Assembly: GCA_037447655.1 (NCBI GenBank)
Contig: JBBHKE010001742.1
Location: 62,001 to 126,000, forward strand
Direction: 5' to 3'
Source of the DNA: Zygnema cylindricum
Lineage: Eukaryota > Streptophyta > Zygnematophyceae > Zygnematales > Zygnemataceae
DNA length: 64,000 nucleotides
Of the stretch, positions 45,078-57,300 are shown one piece after another. The translations under genes were made by a program, and so were the position numbers. The notes beneath the pieces are model-generated. The model saw only the letters and a list, made by a program, of their open reading frames with translations, ran no database searches and was not told the DNA's origin. Each line of letters begins with the position of its first letter. Position 1 is the first letter of the stretch.

Positions 45078-46073
45078 TGTTGTTCTATGACAGTTGGTGC
45101 ATGTAAAGCTGCAAGAGAAGTAGTAGAAGTAGATATAGCTTAAGTAGAAGCTTTTCAAGAAGTGCTCACAAAACACTTTATTTTACAACTCTAAAACCTC
45201 ACATTTACTGAACTTTACCACACTATAGATCCTGACTCACAAGTCCAATTAACACAAAACTCAGCACATAAGAACCTCAACATACAGACTGTTAACTCCT
45301 AAAGTTAGAGCCAAATTGACCTAGTACACAATAAAATTCTGGACCTGGAAGTTTCCCAAAAAATGCCTTTAGGCATCCCTTATCCCAAAACTGGATACAA
45401 GATTATTTCGAAGTCCTAATCTTTATACTCTGATAGAGCATCTATTGTCCATTAGCCAATTAGATGTAAGTACCCTGAATAGTAGTATTGTACTATAGTA
45501 CGAGAAGGTACAATAGTGTTCTTCCAAAAACCTATATCCCACTTGCTTAAAAGTGAATAGTGAAACACTATTTCCTAAAGCGCTACGCTACAAAAACAAT
45601 CTCTTCAGGTATTTACAATCTGATGCTGTACACATAATGTTGCTTGCTTAGTTAGCAACCTCAAATATTTCCAACCTGCTGTGGTAAACTTGTACGACTA
45701 TCTGGGAAGCTTACGAAGCTCCTCGTCATCTGTGGTTCCCCTCAGAATTCTTGCTGTTAATCTAATACGAATCAACGTCCGGTATTTATCATTTCCACTT
45801 GTGTTCCTAGATGTCTGATTAAATTTTTATGCGCCCGATCTGGCAAATTCAGTTGTCCAATAGATGTCATGTGGCCATGACTATTTCGCTTTTCCTGCAC
45901 TGTTTGAATAGTTGACGTGTGTACATGTGACCGTACTGATACTCTTGAGAAAACATTCTACTGTCACACTATTCAAGGTAAGTATTACACTTCAAACTAC
46001 ACCATAAATATTCTAAGGTCTTAGGCTTCCCTCACAACTCTATATACTAAAGTCAAAGCTTTCAAAAACAACA
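45078..46073 (-). repeat. Family-B 5' LTR
   Basis: 996 bp, TGTTGTTTTTGAAAG to ATAGAACAACA on the minus strand. It is collinear with 33439-34433 with scattered substitutions, which shows that the insertion is older than A2. Confidence 0.92.
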
Positions 46074-46712
46074 GAGTTGACCATGAACGGTAGATGTTTA
46101 AACACCCCATCCGTACAAAAGGCCAACTATGTCAAATCTGTTGGCATAAGATGGATGGTCAACTACAAGTAAAGAATACATGTGACGTGACATCGGACTG
46201 GGAATTTTAGGACCTGGAAAACTAGAAATTCGAGAATTTTGGGAAAGTTGGGAAATTGTGAAACGGGAATTGGGATGTCGGGCAATTTAGTAATCGAGCA
46301 TTGAAAAATTAGGACATGGGGAAAGTCAAGTAACAAAAAATCGGGAATCGGGAATCAGGAATTGGAGGATTTGGGAAATGTGAGAATTGGGAATTTGGAA
46401 CTGGTTATTTGAAATCAGATATTTGAGGTGTCAGTTTAAAATATTAAATGCCAATTATTCGAATCCGTGGGGATTGTTGATTGAGCTAAAAATGTCAAAG
46501 GCGCACAAAATCATGTGTCAACTTATATGAAACGTTTCTATGCGCGCTTTGCAGTTATCCATTGTCTTATTCAGGAGACGTTTTCTCTACGGTTGAAATT
46601 TTCAAACAATTGATAAAACAAAAGCTTCATGTTTGGTTGTACACGTGAGAGGACTCGACTCTTAATTCAATTTTCTTATCAATTTGTAATTTGCAAGTTT
46701 TTTATGCTCATC

Positions 46713-47284
46713 TGATACACGGGGTCGGCCATTACGAGCGACAAAGATAAATCTGAGCGCCACAAACTTCTAACTCCAGAGCAGAATAACACAAAACTCA
46801 GATAAGACAAGTTACTAGGCAGTTTGATGATAGTTTAGAGTGGGTAGAGATAGGCAAAACACACATTAGCTTCAGACATATTTGTTACTACCCATTATAA
46901 GAAATAGAAGTACAATTGATGTAATACAAATTGGACAAAATGTCCCAATTACTAAAGCTAGATTCTTGTTCTGTCTTTTTCTCTTTGTGAATGGTAATTG
47001 TCTGTCCTAAGCACACGACTAAATAGCCTACCACTAACACACACACTAGGTGGCGGTTGTATCATAATATGCCACGTGTTAAATGTCCACCGCACAGAAA
47101 AACGTGGGGAACACTTGCATTTTCTGACACGAAAAAATCTGAAAATCTGGAAAAATCCCGCTACAAATCCCTTCCCAATAATATCGCCTATACTACATAG
47201 ACCGATTCACCTATAAAACACAAACAATACTAAGCAAATCAGTGTACCATAGAATCGCCCGAAATCGCACTAAAATCCAACACT
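46713..47284 (-). repeat. Family-C 3' LTR
   Basis: 572 bp. The minus-strand start TGTTGGATTTTAGTGCG follows the purine-rich AATCGAATGGGAG (47285-47297). It contains CACGTG at about 47080 and CCACGTGTTAAATGTCCA, shared with the 5' LTR. Confidence 0.92.
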
Positions 47285-47467
47285 CCCATTCGATTTTGCG
47301 GTGATTTCTGTACTTCCAGACTATGGTTGATCGCGAACCTTCCTCGAAATGTTATACAGTCACTTTCGGTAAATTCCAATGTCGTAATTTAAATCAAACT
47401 GTACACTTGATGGAATCGTACGTATGCGTTTCACAGAATGGTTCGTACAAGACAATTTAAAAAAGTA

Positions 47468-47612
47468 ATGAACATATGTCGTGCCACTGGCGTACCACGG
47501 AATCATACAGGACCGTGTACCTCGTAACTGTTAAAAAATTAATGAACATATGTCGTGCCACTGGCGTACCACGGAATCATACATGACCGTGTACCTCGTA
47601 ATTGTACATCTA
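47468..47612. repeat. 74-bp direct duplication in family-C 3' region
   Basis: The block starting ATGAACATATGTCGTGCCAC occurs at 47468 and again at 47542, with few differences. It lies between the RNase H stop and the 3' LTR and is not coding. Confidence 0.85.
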
Positions 47613-47861
47613 TTAGTCGCAAATTGAAAATTTTGAGTAAGGGTGGTTTACTCCAACGTACACATGAACGTGAACCGCAAAGGTTCGGAACTCCAACCGC
47701 CAGTAACATTTTCCCGAACCTGTTTGGTTTTGCCGAGGGACCAAGGTTGGGAATAGTACTCCGAGAGAACATCAGTCGGATTTTTTTGCAGATTCACTCA
47801 TCTTTTGCTTCTTGATCTCTTTTGTGAATGTGACCTCCTTAGATTCCTCCTCCTTACACTT

Positions 47862-48430
47862 TTATATATGTGCAAGAAGGTTAGTCAGACCTACTTTTCC
47901 TGCACAAATCATAAGTTTATCTCTTCCTACAGCTTTTGTAAGCATATCTGATGCGCTCTCTTTATCAGTAGTGTAAGAAAACTCCACTGCTTCTGCTGCA
48001 CTTTCATTTCTAACGAAGTGATATCTCATAGAGATGTGCTTAGACTTAAATTGATTTACAGGATTCTTGATGAATGCTAAGCAACTCTGGCTATCTGTAA
48101 AAAAATTAATTCTCTCAGTCTGCAAAAAGCCAATGTCACTTAGGAATGCTCTCAACCAAAGAACTTCTTTAACTGTGGCAGCACCGGCCATATATTCTGC
48201 CTCCATGGTGGAGAGAGCCACGATTTTGTGGAGTTTGCTTGCCCAACTCACACTTCCATCGCCAATATTTCACAGGTAACCAATTTTAGACTTTCTTGTG
48301 GTAAGTTCACCTACCCAATTTGCGTCGCTAAAAGGGTGAATGTTAATGCTTTCATGTTCTCCTCCCAATGTCAGTGTGTAATTATTTTCTTCTTGAGGTA
48401 CTTCAGCACCCTTTCAACCGCGATCCAATA
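47862..48430 (-). pseudogene. Family-C RNase H
   Basis: A 129-codon intact stretch with ALSTMEAEYMAGA (catalytic Glu), FTDSQSCLAFIKNPV (catalytic Asp), HISMRYHFVR and DMLTKAVGRDKL. It ends at 47862. Upstream, 48252-48430 is frameshifted. The catalytic motifs are intact. Confidence 0.9.
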
Positions 48431-48873
48431 TTGTTTGACTGGCGTGTGCAGAAAAATCGGTTGAGGATGCTGACAGCGGTGGGAATGTTAGGACGCATAC
48501 AGTTCATCGCATAGATGAGGGCTCCCAGTGCTTCGCGGTAGGGGGCCTCCACTTGTTATCATTGCCCCTCTTCAGGTTCCTCAATCAGCTTTTCTCCGAG
48601 TTCCATAGGGGTGGTGACTTCTTTTGCATCCTCCAAGTTAAACCTGGGAAGTAACTCTCCAATGTACTTTCTTTGAATTAAGTGTATTTTTCTATTTGCT
48701 CTATCTCTTATGACTTCCATGCCTAGGACATACTTTAGTTTTCTGAGGTCTTTCATTTCAAATTGACTCCTTAGCATATCTTTTCTTTTTGGTATATCCT
48801 CTTTGGTTTTGCCAAGGATAATCAAATCATCTACATAGATAGCAATGATTATGTTCATTTGAGCATTCTAATA
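48431..48873 (-). pseudogene. Family-C reverse transcriptase, C-terminal half
   Basis: AIYVDDLIILGKTKEDI (catalytic YVDD at about 48835), KDLRKLKYVLGMEV and IGELLPRFNLEDAKEVTTPM. The frame is cut at 48873 by A3. The upstream half begins after 55323, and joining the sides restores ESDHFVYY / NAQMNIIIAIYVDD-like continuity with one stop. Confidence 0.88.
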
Positions 48874-48878
48874 AACAG

Positions 48879-49942
48879 TGTAGAAATCGATGGTTATTGT
48901 ATTATATTCTTGGTCTAAATTGGAATATAGAAAGAAGCCGAGGAAGTTTGCCTCTTACCTCTCTCTCCAACTCCCACACTTGTTGCAGTCACTGAGAAGT
49001 TGGAGAGGAAGCTAGAGCCATGGCTACCTAGGCTATCCAAAGGTTTACGAGAAATAGATTAGTTAATTTACAGATAGGAATGTTTATATACTAAAAGGTG
49101 TGTGTCGGTGAAAGGATTTGATCCTCATACCTGCCAACGGTCAAAGCCCCAGTAGTTGGTAGCCTTAGCCGTTAAGTCTAGAAGTTTCGATACATACTAC
49201 TGGGTTTGATATTTATTTATATGTTACCATGTAGGAAAATTCATTTAAAGGCGGATGTTAACGGTTACATAGATCGCGTCATGTAATCATACGGATTTCG
49301 GTATGGACAAAAAACAAGTACTGCGCATTTTGTTTATTTTACGAAAAAAATACCGCACAATCATTTATGACGCCAACGATTAAAATTTGCATTCAATCAG
49401 ACGGCCGAAAAGAAAGTCGAGATCGCGCAAGAGATTCTTGGCGGTTTTTGGACATCGCCACATTGGATGACACGTGGCACGATTACGTTGGATCGCGCCA
49501 TCTCCGGGAATTTCAGAACCGAATCCGGAAATGACACGTGTCAACATTTAGGCCATGTCGTACAAATTCCGTAGATAAAGTACACCGGCAGCTAAACTTT
49601 TATGTACAGTAGGTTAATATGATTGGTGACTTACACAAGTAGATAGAGTTTGTGAGAGAGATAGGAATTAGAAAAATTGGTAGATAGGACCCTCTCTCCC
49701 ATAGAGCTTCTGTATAAAAGGTCAACTTTGACCCTCCATAACTTACTACTTAGGGGAGCAAATTCAGAGATTCTTTTTGCTATCGACTCAAGGGAGTCTT
49801 GCCTTCATAGGGGTGAAGGTGGGCAGAATTTTTGTTTGCGAAGGTGTCAGTTATTCTTGCTGAAACTCACAGGGTCAGGGTTATCTTAGAGGCTTTGTGT
49901 GAGCTGCTTACTCTGAGGACTTATGGAGGTCTCACAGTTTTA
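48879..49942 (+). repeat. A3 5' LTR
   Basis: About 1064 bp. The end is mutated (GTTTTA in place of GTTTCA). TATAAAAG lies at 49713-49720, while the 3' LTR has TACAAAAG at 55093. Confidence 0.92.
49713..49720 (+). promoter_or_regulatory. TATA box of A3 5' LTR
   Basis: TATAAAAG before GTCAACTTTGACC, the same context as the A2 box. Confidence 0.65.
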
Positions 49943-49945
49943 TGT

Positions 49946-50983
49946 ATGGGCCTACCCTCTACGGTACCCATTTTTACTAGAACTTGCTTCATATACTGGG
50001 AAAGAATGATGAAAGGAGTTTAATGTGAGAAAAGGTTTTGGGGGATAGTGAGTGGATGAGTGGGGCGTCCATCAAGTCTTAGAGTCACTCCAGGGTTTGG
50101 AGGAAGTAGATTCACAACGAAAGCAGATCCATCTTCACTGGAGGAGACAAAAGAAAGAGAGGTGGTGGACAAAGCAACGGAGAAGGAAACGACCTCACCT
50201 ATAGCAACTGGTTCAGCATTCATGTCACCTATTGCGAGGAACGAGGAGAATGATATTGATACGTGGGAATTCAACAATATAGCGGCAAATCACTTCATCC
50301 TCCGCCATCTTACTCAAGGGCTTGCATATCCTCATTTGCACGTGAAAGGGCATCCGATCTTTGGATGGCTCTCATAGAGATGTATCGAAGTGGTACGATT
50401 CAGCAACAACAGTTGGCCGATCAGAAAGTTAAGGAGTATGTATACAAAGGGGGGAAGATGTTGGATTTCAACAATGAGCTTCCTATACTATTAATGGATC
50501 TAGAGAGTGTTGGAAAAGATTTTAGTGAAAAAGAAAAGGTTAACTGTTTAATGATGAAGTTACCCGATGAGTTCGAGAACATAGTCAACCGTGTGCAAGA
50601 CTTGCCAAACTCAAGTTGGATATGGAACTCACTGGTATGGATGATTCTCGTTCGAGGGAATACGATTGAGATATGAAGGGGAGGAAAGAGTGGCCAAATC
50701 CTTGGCAGTTGTGATCGATTAGAGGAACAAGGATTCCCGGAAACTGGTCGGAACCTATGGGGGAATGGAGCAAAAAAATAAGACCGACGAGGTAAGACCA
50801 AGGGCTCCTAAAGGTTTATGTCATTTTTGATAGAAACCGGGGTACTATATGGCAGAGTGCACTAAGCTAACTGAGCTTTGGTTAAAGGAGGGACAAACCC
50901 GTGGAGCCGCGAGATGAAAAAAAAAGGCCCTTGTGACATAGGTACATGAGGCGGAATCCGAGGATGAGGATGATGAGCTCCTA
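49946..50983 (+). pseudogene. A3 gag, broken
   Basis: ATG at 49946 in the decayed primer site (TGTATGGGCCTACC). Then PTLYGTHFY-like start and FIYWERMMKGV with a TAA, SFGFGGSRF region, DTWEFNNIAANHFIL, frameshift near 50345, LWMALIEMYRSGTIQQQQL and GGKMLDFNNELP. The knuckle is lost: TGTCATTTTTGATAG has a stop in place of the second Cys context (about 50818). Confidence 0.85.
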
Positions 50984-53900
50984 TTGGATGAGGAGTTGGA
51001 GGCGAAAAACGAGGTCGAAATTCCACGAAGGCAGAAATGTGCTAACGGTGGATTGAAAGGTGAAGCATGCTGGATTGTAGATTCAGGTGCCTCCATGCAC
51101 ATGTGTAAGGATAGGCACCTGTTCACTAAGATAAGAAATATTCCCACCGTAGAGATAGAGTACGGGGATGGGAGGATAGTCACCACTACTCTTGTAGGAT
51201 CGGTAGATTTGAAAGTGTTAGTAGAAGGAAAGACATCCATAGTAACATTCTCCGATGTATTGTTTATTCCGGAGCTGAACAAAAACCTCATCTCTACATC
51301 TATATTAGATGATAAAGGTTTTTTTACTAGCACTAGGGAAGGAGTCTTTACTGCTAGTTTTGAGGAGGATGTCTATTTCATTGCTGAGAAAGGTAGCCAT
51401 GGGATGTTTAGGCTGGTTTTAAGTAATGAAATGAAGAAACTTTATTATGTTGGTGTTCATGATATTATGATGTGGCATAAGAGGCTTGGGCATGTGAATC
51501 TAGACAAGTTAAGAGAGATGAAAAAGATGGGAGTGGTGGAAGGGATTAAGTTCATTGAGAATGATAATATAAGTGATTGTAGTGGATGTGCTCAAGGTAA
51601 AACACACAAATTACCCTTTCCTAAAACAGCCACCTATAAGGGAGAAAAAAATCTAGATCTAGTACACACAGATATTTGGTGACCGGCTAAAGTGCCCTCA
51701 CCGGGGGGGAAGAGATTTATGATGACTATCACTGATGATTTGTCTCGGTATTCCAGGGTGTATTTTTTGAAAAACAAGTCAGAGGCTCAAGATTTTTTTA
51801 GATAATATAAAGCATGGAGCAAAAAACTCCATGATACTCCAATCAAGAGAGTAAGGAGTGACAATGGTGGAGAATATACTTTTAACCAATTTGAGGATTT
51901 TCTGAGGGAAGATGGAGTCCAACACCAAAAGACAGTTCCAGAAAACCAGGAACAAAATGGGGTAGCTGAAAGGTTAAATAGAACACTAAGTGATAGTTCT
52001 AGAAGTATGTTGTCAGATAAAAAGATAGGAAAAAAGTTTTGGGAAGAAGCAATAAACTGTGCTAATTACCTCAAAAAAAGAGTTCTTACTTTAGCTATAA
52101 AAGATCAAACACCTTATGAGAGATGGACATGCTAGAAACCAGACATATCTCACTTAAAGGTTTTCGACAGTCAAGTTTTCAGTCTAGATACAGATCGGTC
52201 CAATTGGAAGCTAGATCCTAAAGGAAAACCGGGATACTTATTAGGATATGATGAGGATGTTAAAGGATATAGAGTTTACGATCTAAAAAGGGAAGATATA
52301 ATCTTAGTAAAGCATCTAGTAGTTATGGATGAAGGAAAGTCTGTGGATCCCTGCAAGTATACAAAGTCAGTAAAAATCAGATTCGAGTCAAAAAATTCCG
52401 ATGACTTTGAGCTTCCTAACTATCCAGGTTTTAGAGAAGATGACATTCTTGCAGGTACAAATCAGACCGAAAAGGACTCGGCTGTTGAAACTATTGTGAC
52501 AACTCTACCCGAAACGCAAGACGTGGTGGAAATTGATTCAAAATCAAAGGATAGGGGAGAAGCCGAGATTGTTCGAAAGAATCCACAAGAACCCTCTCTT
52601 CCGGCCTCATATTTTGAGGGGGGAAGGAGAAGTAGCAAAAGACTGCAAGAAAAACAGGTTAATAACAAGGTAACAAAACTATCTCATCAAGATGAACCTC
52701 AAACGTATGGAGAGGCGATGACTTGTCAGAAAAGAACCGGTGGAAGACAACCATCAATGAGGAGATGGCCTCAATTATGGCAGTCGATACTTGGGAGCTA
52801 GTGGACTTTCCACCTAACCGAAAACCAATCGGTTGTAAGTGGAATTTCAGATGAAAACTGAACCCGATAACACCATTGAGTGTTACAAAGCCCGATAAGT
52901 GGCAAAAGGATTTACACAGAAAGAAGGAATCGACTACGAGGAGACCTTTGCCCCGATGATCAGATTTCCCTCCGTCCGCATACTTCTCAGCCTAGCAGCA
53001 GCGGAAGACATGGAGGTGCACCAGATTGGACATCAAGACAACCTTTTTGCATGGAAAATTGGAAGAGGAGATCTTCATGCGACAACCCGAAGGATTTGTG
53101 GAGGAAGGTGAGGAGAGTAAGGTATGCCGACTGATTAAATCCCTTTACGGTTTGAAATTGGCGCCTCGATAGTGGATTAAGAAACTTGTTGAGTTTATTA
53201 CCGGTCTAGGATACATCTGGATCAGCTCAGATCACTCTATCTATGTTTTTGAAGATGAGGAAAGTATTATATTCATTGCAATTTATGTTGATGATTTACT
53301 TCTTTTAAGTAAATGAATGGAAAAAATTAATAAAATCAAAACCGATCTTAAAGAGAGATTTGAAATGAAGGATATACGAGAAGCAAAATATATTTTGGGA
53401 ATTCAAGTAGAGTGAGACCGTGAAAGAAAGATTATAAGATTGACTCAAATGGAAGCAATAGGGAACATGCTGGTAAAATTTCAGATGGATAAAGCTAATA
53501 GTTGTACAACTCCAATGGAATTAAAGAAGGGAAGTGAGGGGAGTGTATCTCGTGAAGAAAAAAAGTTCATGCAGACGATTCCTTAATGGGAAGTAGTGGG
53601 GAGCCTAATCTATTTTATGAATTGTACCCGGCGAGAATTAGCTGCAGCTGTAGGATTGCTAAGTAGAAGTCTAAATACTCCCACTAAGAGGGATTGGGAG
53701 GCAGCTAAGAGAGTTCTTTGATATTTGATAGGAACTAGGGATCTATGGTTGCATTTGGGTGGGGAGAATACTGACATCACTACTTGGAGTGATGCCAATT
53801 ATGGTGATGCTCTGATGAGGAGATGTACTTCTGGATATGTATTTTATGTGGGTGATGGGGCTTGCTGTTGGAGTAGCAAACAGAAAAAGGTGAGCATTGC

Positions 53901-54240
53901 TCAGTCCACCATGGAGGCTGAGTATATGGCCTCTTGCTCTGCTCTAAAAGAATTGATGTGGGTCAAGTCTTTGCTTGGTGAGCTTGGTCACCTTAAGAGT
54001 AGTGTGCATATTTTTTTTTGTGATAATCAGGCTGCAATCGCTATTTTTGCCAATCCTAAACATCATTTTAAAGCTAAACACATGGACATTAGACTAAACT
54101 TTGTTAAAGAGAAAGTAGAAAACAAAATAATCGGTTTAGAGTATCGACCAGATAGTGAGATGGTAGCAGATATGATGACCAAACTTGGGCCTTCTCTTAA
54201 ACTAGTTTTTTGCGAGAGAAGTGTGGTCTGAAATAAAAAA
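50984..54240 (+). pseudogene. A3 pol: protease, integrase, RT, RNase H
   Basis: Protease DSGASMHMC (51080). Pre-integrase HKRLGHV/CSGC. Integrase stop at 51680, then RSDNGGEY and ENQEQNGVAER (51860-51975). Linker 52325-52720. RT has EETFAPMIRF and SLAAAEDMEV; a one-base insertion turns MDIK into a shifted frame at 53025, and YVDDLLLLSK has a stop after it (about 53290). RNase H 53725-54231 has TMEAEYMASC and DNQAAIAIF, with a 3-base insertion (KKVSIAQ) and a frameshift at the C terminus. Many other stops. Confidence 0.92.
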
Positions 54241-54261
54241 TTGACTATAAAATAAGGGGAG

Positions 54262-55323
54262 TGTAGAAATCGATGGTTATTTTTTTATTTTCTAGGTCTA
54301 GATTGGAATATAGAAAGAAGCCGAGGAAGTCTGCCTCTAACCTCTCTCTCCAACTCCCACACTTGTTGCAGTCACTGAGAAGTTGGAGAGGAAGCTAGAG
54401 CCATGGCTACCTAGGCTATCCATTGGTTTACGGGAAATGATTAGTTAATTTACAGATAGGAAGGTTTATTTACTAAAATGTGTGTGTCGATGAAAGGATT
54501 TGATCATGGTACCTACCAACGGTCAAAGCGCCGGTAGCTGGTAGCCTTATTTGTTAAATTTAGAAGTTTCGATACATACTACTGGGTTTGATATTTATTT
54601 ATATGTTACCATGTAGGAAAATTCATTAAACATTGGATGTTTACGGTAACATAGATCCTTTCATGTAACGTACGAATTTAGGTATGGACAAGATAAAAGT
54701 ATCGCGCATCTTGCTTCTTTTATGAAGCAATCACTGCACAAGAATTTATGACGGCTACGATTGAAATTCACATTCAATCGGACGGCCGAAAAGAAAGCCC
54801 AGATCGCGGAAGACATTCTCGGCGGTTTGTGGTCATTCCCACATTGGATGACATGTGGCACGATTACGTTGGATCGCGGCATCTCGGAGAATTACGGGAC
54901 CGAATCCAGATATGATATGTTTCGACATTTAGGCAATTTCGTAAAAATTCCGTAGATAAAATACACCAGCACCTGTACTTTTATGTACGAAAGTGTTTTA
55001 ATATTGGTGACGTACATAGGAGATAGAGTTTGTGAGAGAGATTGGACTTAGAAAAATTGGTAGATAGGACCCTCTCTCCGAGAGAGCTTCTGTACAAAAG
55101 GTCAACTTTGACCCCCCATAACATACTGCTCACGAGAGCAAATTCAGAGATTCTTTTTGCTATCGACTCAAAGGAGTCTTGCCTTCACAAGGGTGAAGGT
55201 GATCAGAGTTTTTGTTTGCCAAGGTGGTAGTTATTCTTGCTGAAACTCCAAGGGGTCAGGGTTATCTTAGAGGCTTTGTGTGAGCTGCTTACTCTGAGGA
55301 CTTATGGAGGTCTCAGAGTTTGA
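54262..55323 (+). repeat. A3 3' LTR
   Basis: 1062 bp, preceded by AAAATAAGGGGAG (54249-54261) and ending GTTTGA, then AACAA. Confidence 0.92.
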
Positions 55324-56350
55324 AACAAAGTGATCTGACTCTATTTTTACAAACCCTTAATTTTTTAGGTATTCATCAATCTTGATGTTCAAAAGTCGTG
55401 GAGATTTCTTTAGTCCGTACTATGCCTTAGACAGCTTACACACTTTGTATGGGTTTATATGGTCATAAACCCCTCAGCCTGCTCCATATATAATTCCTCA
55501 TCCTTTTCGCCAAGAAGAAACGTCATTTTCACATCCATCTGCTATATTCCCAAGTCAAAGATGACAACCAAAGAAAGTAAGCTACGAATAGAATTTAACC
55601 TTATAGCGAGAGCAAATGTTTCTTTGTATTTGATGCCTTTTTTATGTGTGTAACCCTTAGCCACTTGCCTTGCTTTGTAGCAATCGATTGTTTTGTTTGC
55701 ATTTCTTTTGATGCAAAAGGTCCACTTTCTACCAATTGGTTTTCTTCCTTGCTGCAAGTCTTCTAACGTCTATTTATTGTTTTGCAAGATAGATGCCATT
55801 TCCTCATTGATCGCGGCCTTCCACTTTTCCCTGTCTTTGCCATTGAGTGTTTGGTGGATATTTAAAGGCTCTTTGGCTTGAGCCATCCCGGCGAACTTCT
55901 TCCTTGGGGCACTTGTGGTATCGTACCACTCTTCAAACTTCGTTTGGGGTTCTATGGCCATGCTACAGCTAGCCTTTCTTGGGGCACTGAGGTAGGTTTT
56001 TGTACTACAACTTTCTTAGTTTATTTTGTTTTAACTGCATTCTCTTATTCCATTTCCTCAGTTGCAACAATTTCCTTCTCATTTTTTTGACTCTCACTGT
56101 TTATTTCTTTTGTAGGTGGTGAATCCTCGATTAAGGTTTCAAGAACGTTGGATTCACCAAGGGATTCTGTTGATATAGGTGCCACTTCCTCTCCAGATTC
56201 ATAATCGCTTGGTGACCATTTCATCAAATGAAGGAGATTTTCCCCTTCTTTTTTCCCACTGTTACCATGCACCTCGTTTCTTGCAAGCATTTCTCTCTCT
56301 CTGCAAATTTCACATTTCTGCTTATCATGATAGTTCGAGATTCAGGATTA
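55324..56350 (-). pseudogene. Family-C linker and N-terminal reverse transcriptase
   Basis: Acidic linker (ESGEEVAPISTESLGES, 56045-56290), then LNGKDREKWKAAINEEMAS, KPIGRKWTFCIKRNA and QVAKGYTHKKGIKYKETF of the RT fingers (55542-55961), with stops between them. The segment 55324-55540 is the decayed continuation (LYGL region near 55430) up to the A3 insertion. Confidence 0.88.
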
Positions 56351-57300
56351 AAAATTCAATAAGCATTTTAGCTTTCTTTGTATCCTTCGATTATTCCTTC
56401 TTTTGCTTTTGGGGCCAATTTTCCTCCTTTGTTTCCATGGTCGTGAACGTATGTTCGGCTTCTAAACACTCTAAGGTGAGAAATGGTTGGTCTGAATCCA
56501 TGCCATTTCTCTAACGGAATTCCATTTTCTAACGCAGATGTTGGACATCTATTTTTCAGATACACTACAGTACACATTGCTTCTCCCCAAAATTCGGAGT
56601 TTGTTTGATGAGTGGCTACCATACTAACTGACATTTTGTTAAGTGTGCGATTCGTTCGTCAAGCGACGCCATTCTGCTGAGGTGTGTGTCTGGAGCTATT
56701 AGCTGATGATCAATTCTTTCAGAGGTAAGGAAACTCTTAAACTCAGTAGATAAGTACTCCTCTCCATTATCGTTTCTCAAACCGATTATGGACTTTCGAT
56801 GTTTCTTTTCGGTTATAGCTTTGTATTGCTTGAAGAATTCAAATACCTCACTCTTTTGCTAGAGTAGGTAGATATATGTCCTTCTTCAGTAGTCGACAAT
56901 GAAAGTAACAGCGAATCTTTTTCCACTGCAGGATTTGACCTTCGTTGGTCCCCACACATCTGAGTGGACAAGTTTAAGTGGCTGAGTAGCTCGTCTTCCT
57001 CTGTCCTTGGGAAAAGGAAGACAGTGCGATTTTCCCAATTTGCAGCCGTGACATGGATCAGGTGAGTCGGTCACACTTTTCAGTCCTAGTCCATGAACAA
57101 GGTGTCATTTGCCTAGTTTTCTCATGCCATTTGTATGCAAATGTCCCAATTTGCGATACCAAAACATTTGATTGTAGCTAGGCGTCCTGGAATTCAAACT
57201 TCTCGGTTGACATTTCTGGTTGCTCTCCATTTGCAGATCACAGATTAGGTGGATTTTCCTCACTTGATTTTGGGAGAACTGCGCATGCGGCAAGTGCGAG
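56350..57300 (-). pseudogene. Family-C integrase
   Basis: FWYRKLGHLHTNGMRKL and PDPCHGCKLGKSHCLPF of the H-H-C-C finger, LVHSDVWGPTKVKS (first catalytic Asp, about 56965). The NDNGEEYLS-like second Asp block is near 56770, the Glu block (TPQQNGVA-like) is near 56670, then SEFWGEAMCTVVYLKNRCP (56368-56634). Several stops and shifts. Confidence 0.88.

Larger units (their letters stand above)
33439..46073 (-). mobile_element. Copia family-B retrotransposon, interrupted by A2
   Basis: LTRs of 995 bp (33439-34433) and 996 bp (45078-46073) both run TGTTGTTTTT to ACAACA on the minus strand. Between them are gag, protease, integrase, RT and RNase H in Copia order. Flanks AAGTT (33434-33438) and GAGTT (46074-46078) differ in one base and match the expected target sequence of the intact gene, so this is the target duplication. 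Copia A2 is inserted between integrase and RT. Without A2 the element is about 6.2 kb. It sits 21 bp before exon copy 10 of the pseudogene. Stops and frameshifts make it defective. Confidence 0.95.
48879..55323 (+). mobile_element. Copia retrotransposon A3 inserted in family-C RT
   Basis: LTRs 48879-49942 and 54262-55323 (TGTAGAAATCGATGG start). Flanks AACAG (48874-48878) and AACAA (55324-55328) are a 5-bp duplication with one change. It belongs to the A2 subfamily by LTR and protein. Gag-pol is extensively broken. It is more diverged between LTRs than A2, so older. Confidence 0.95.
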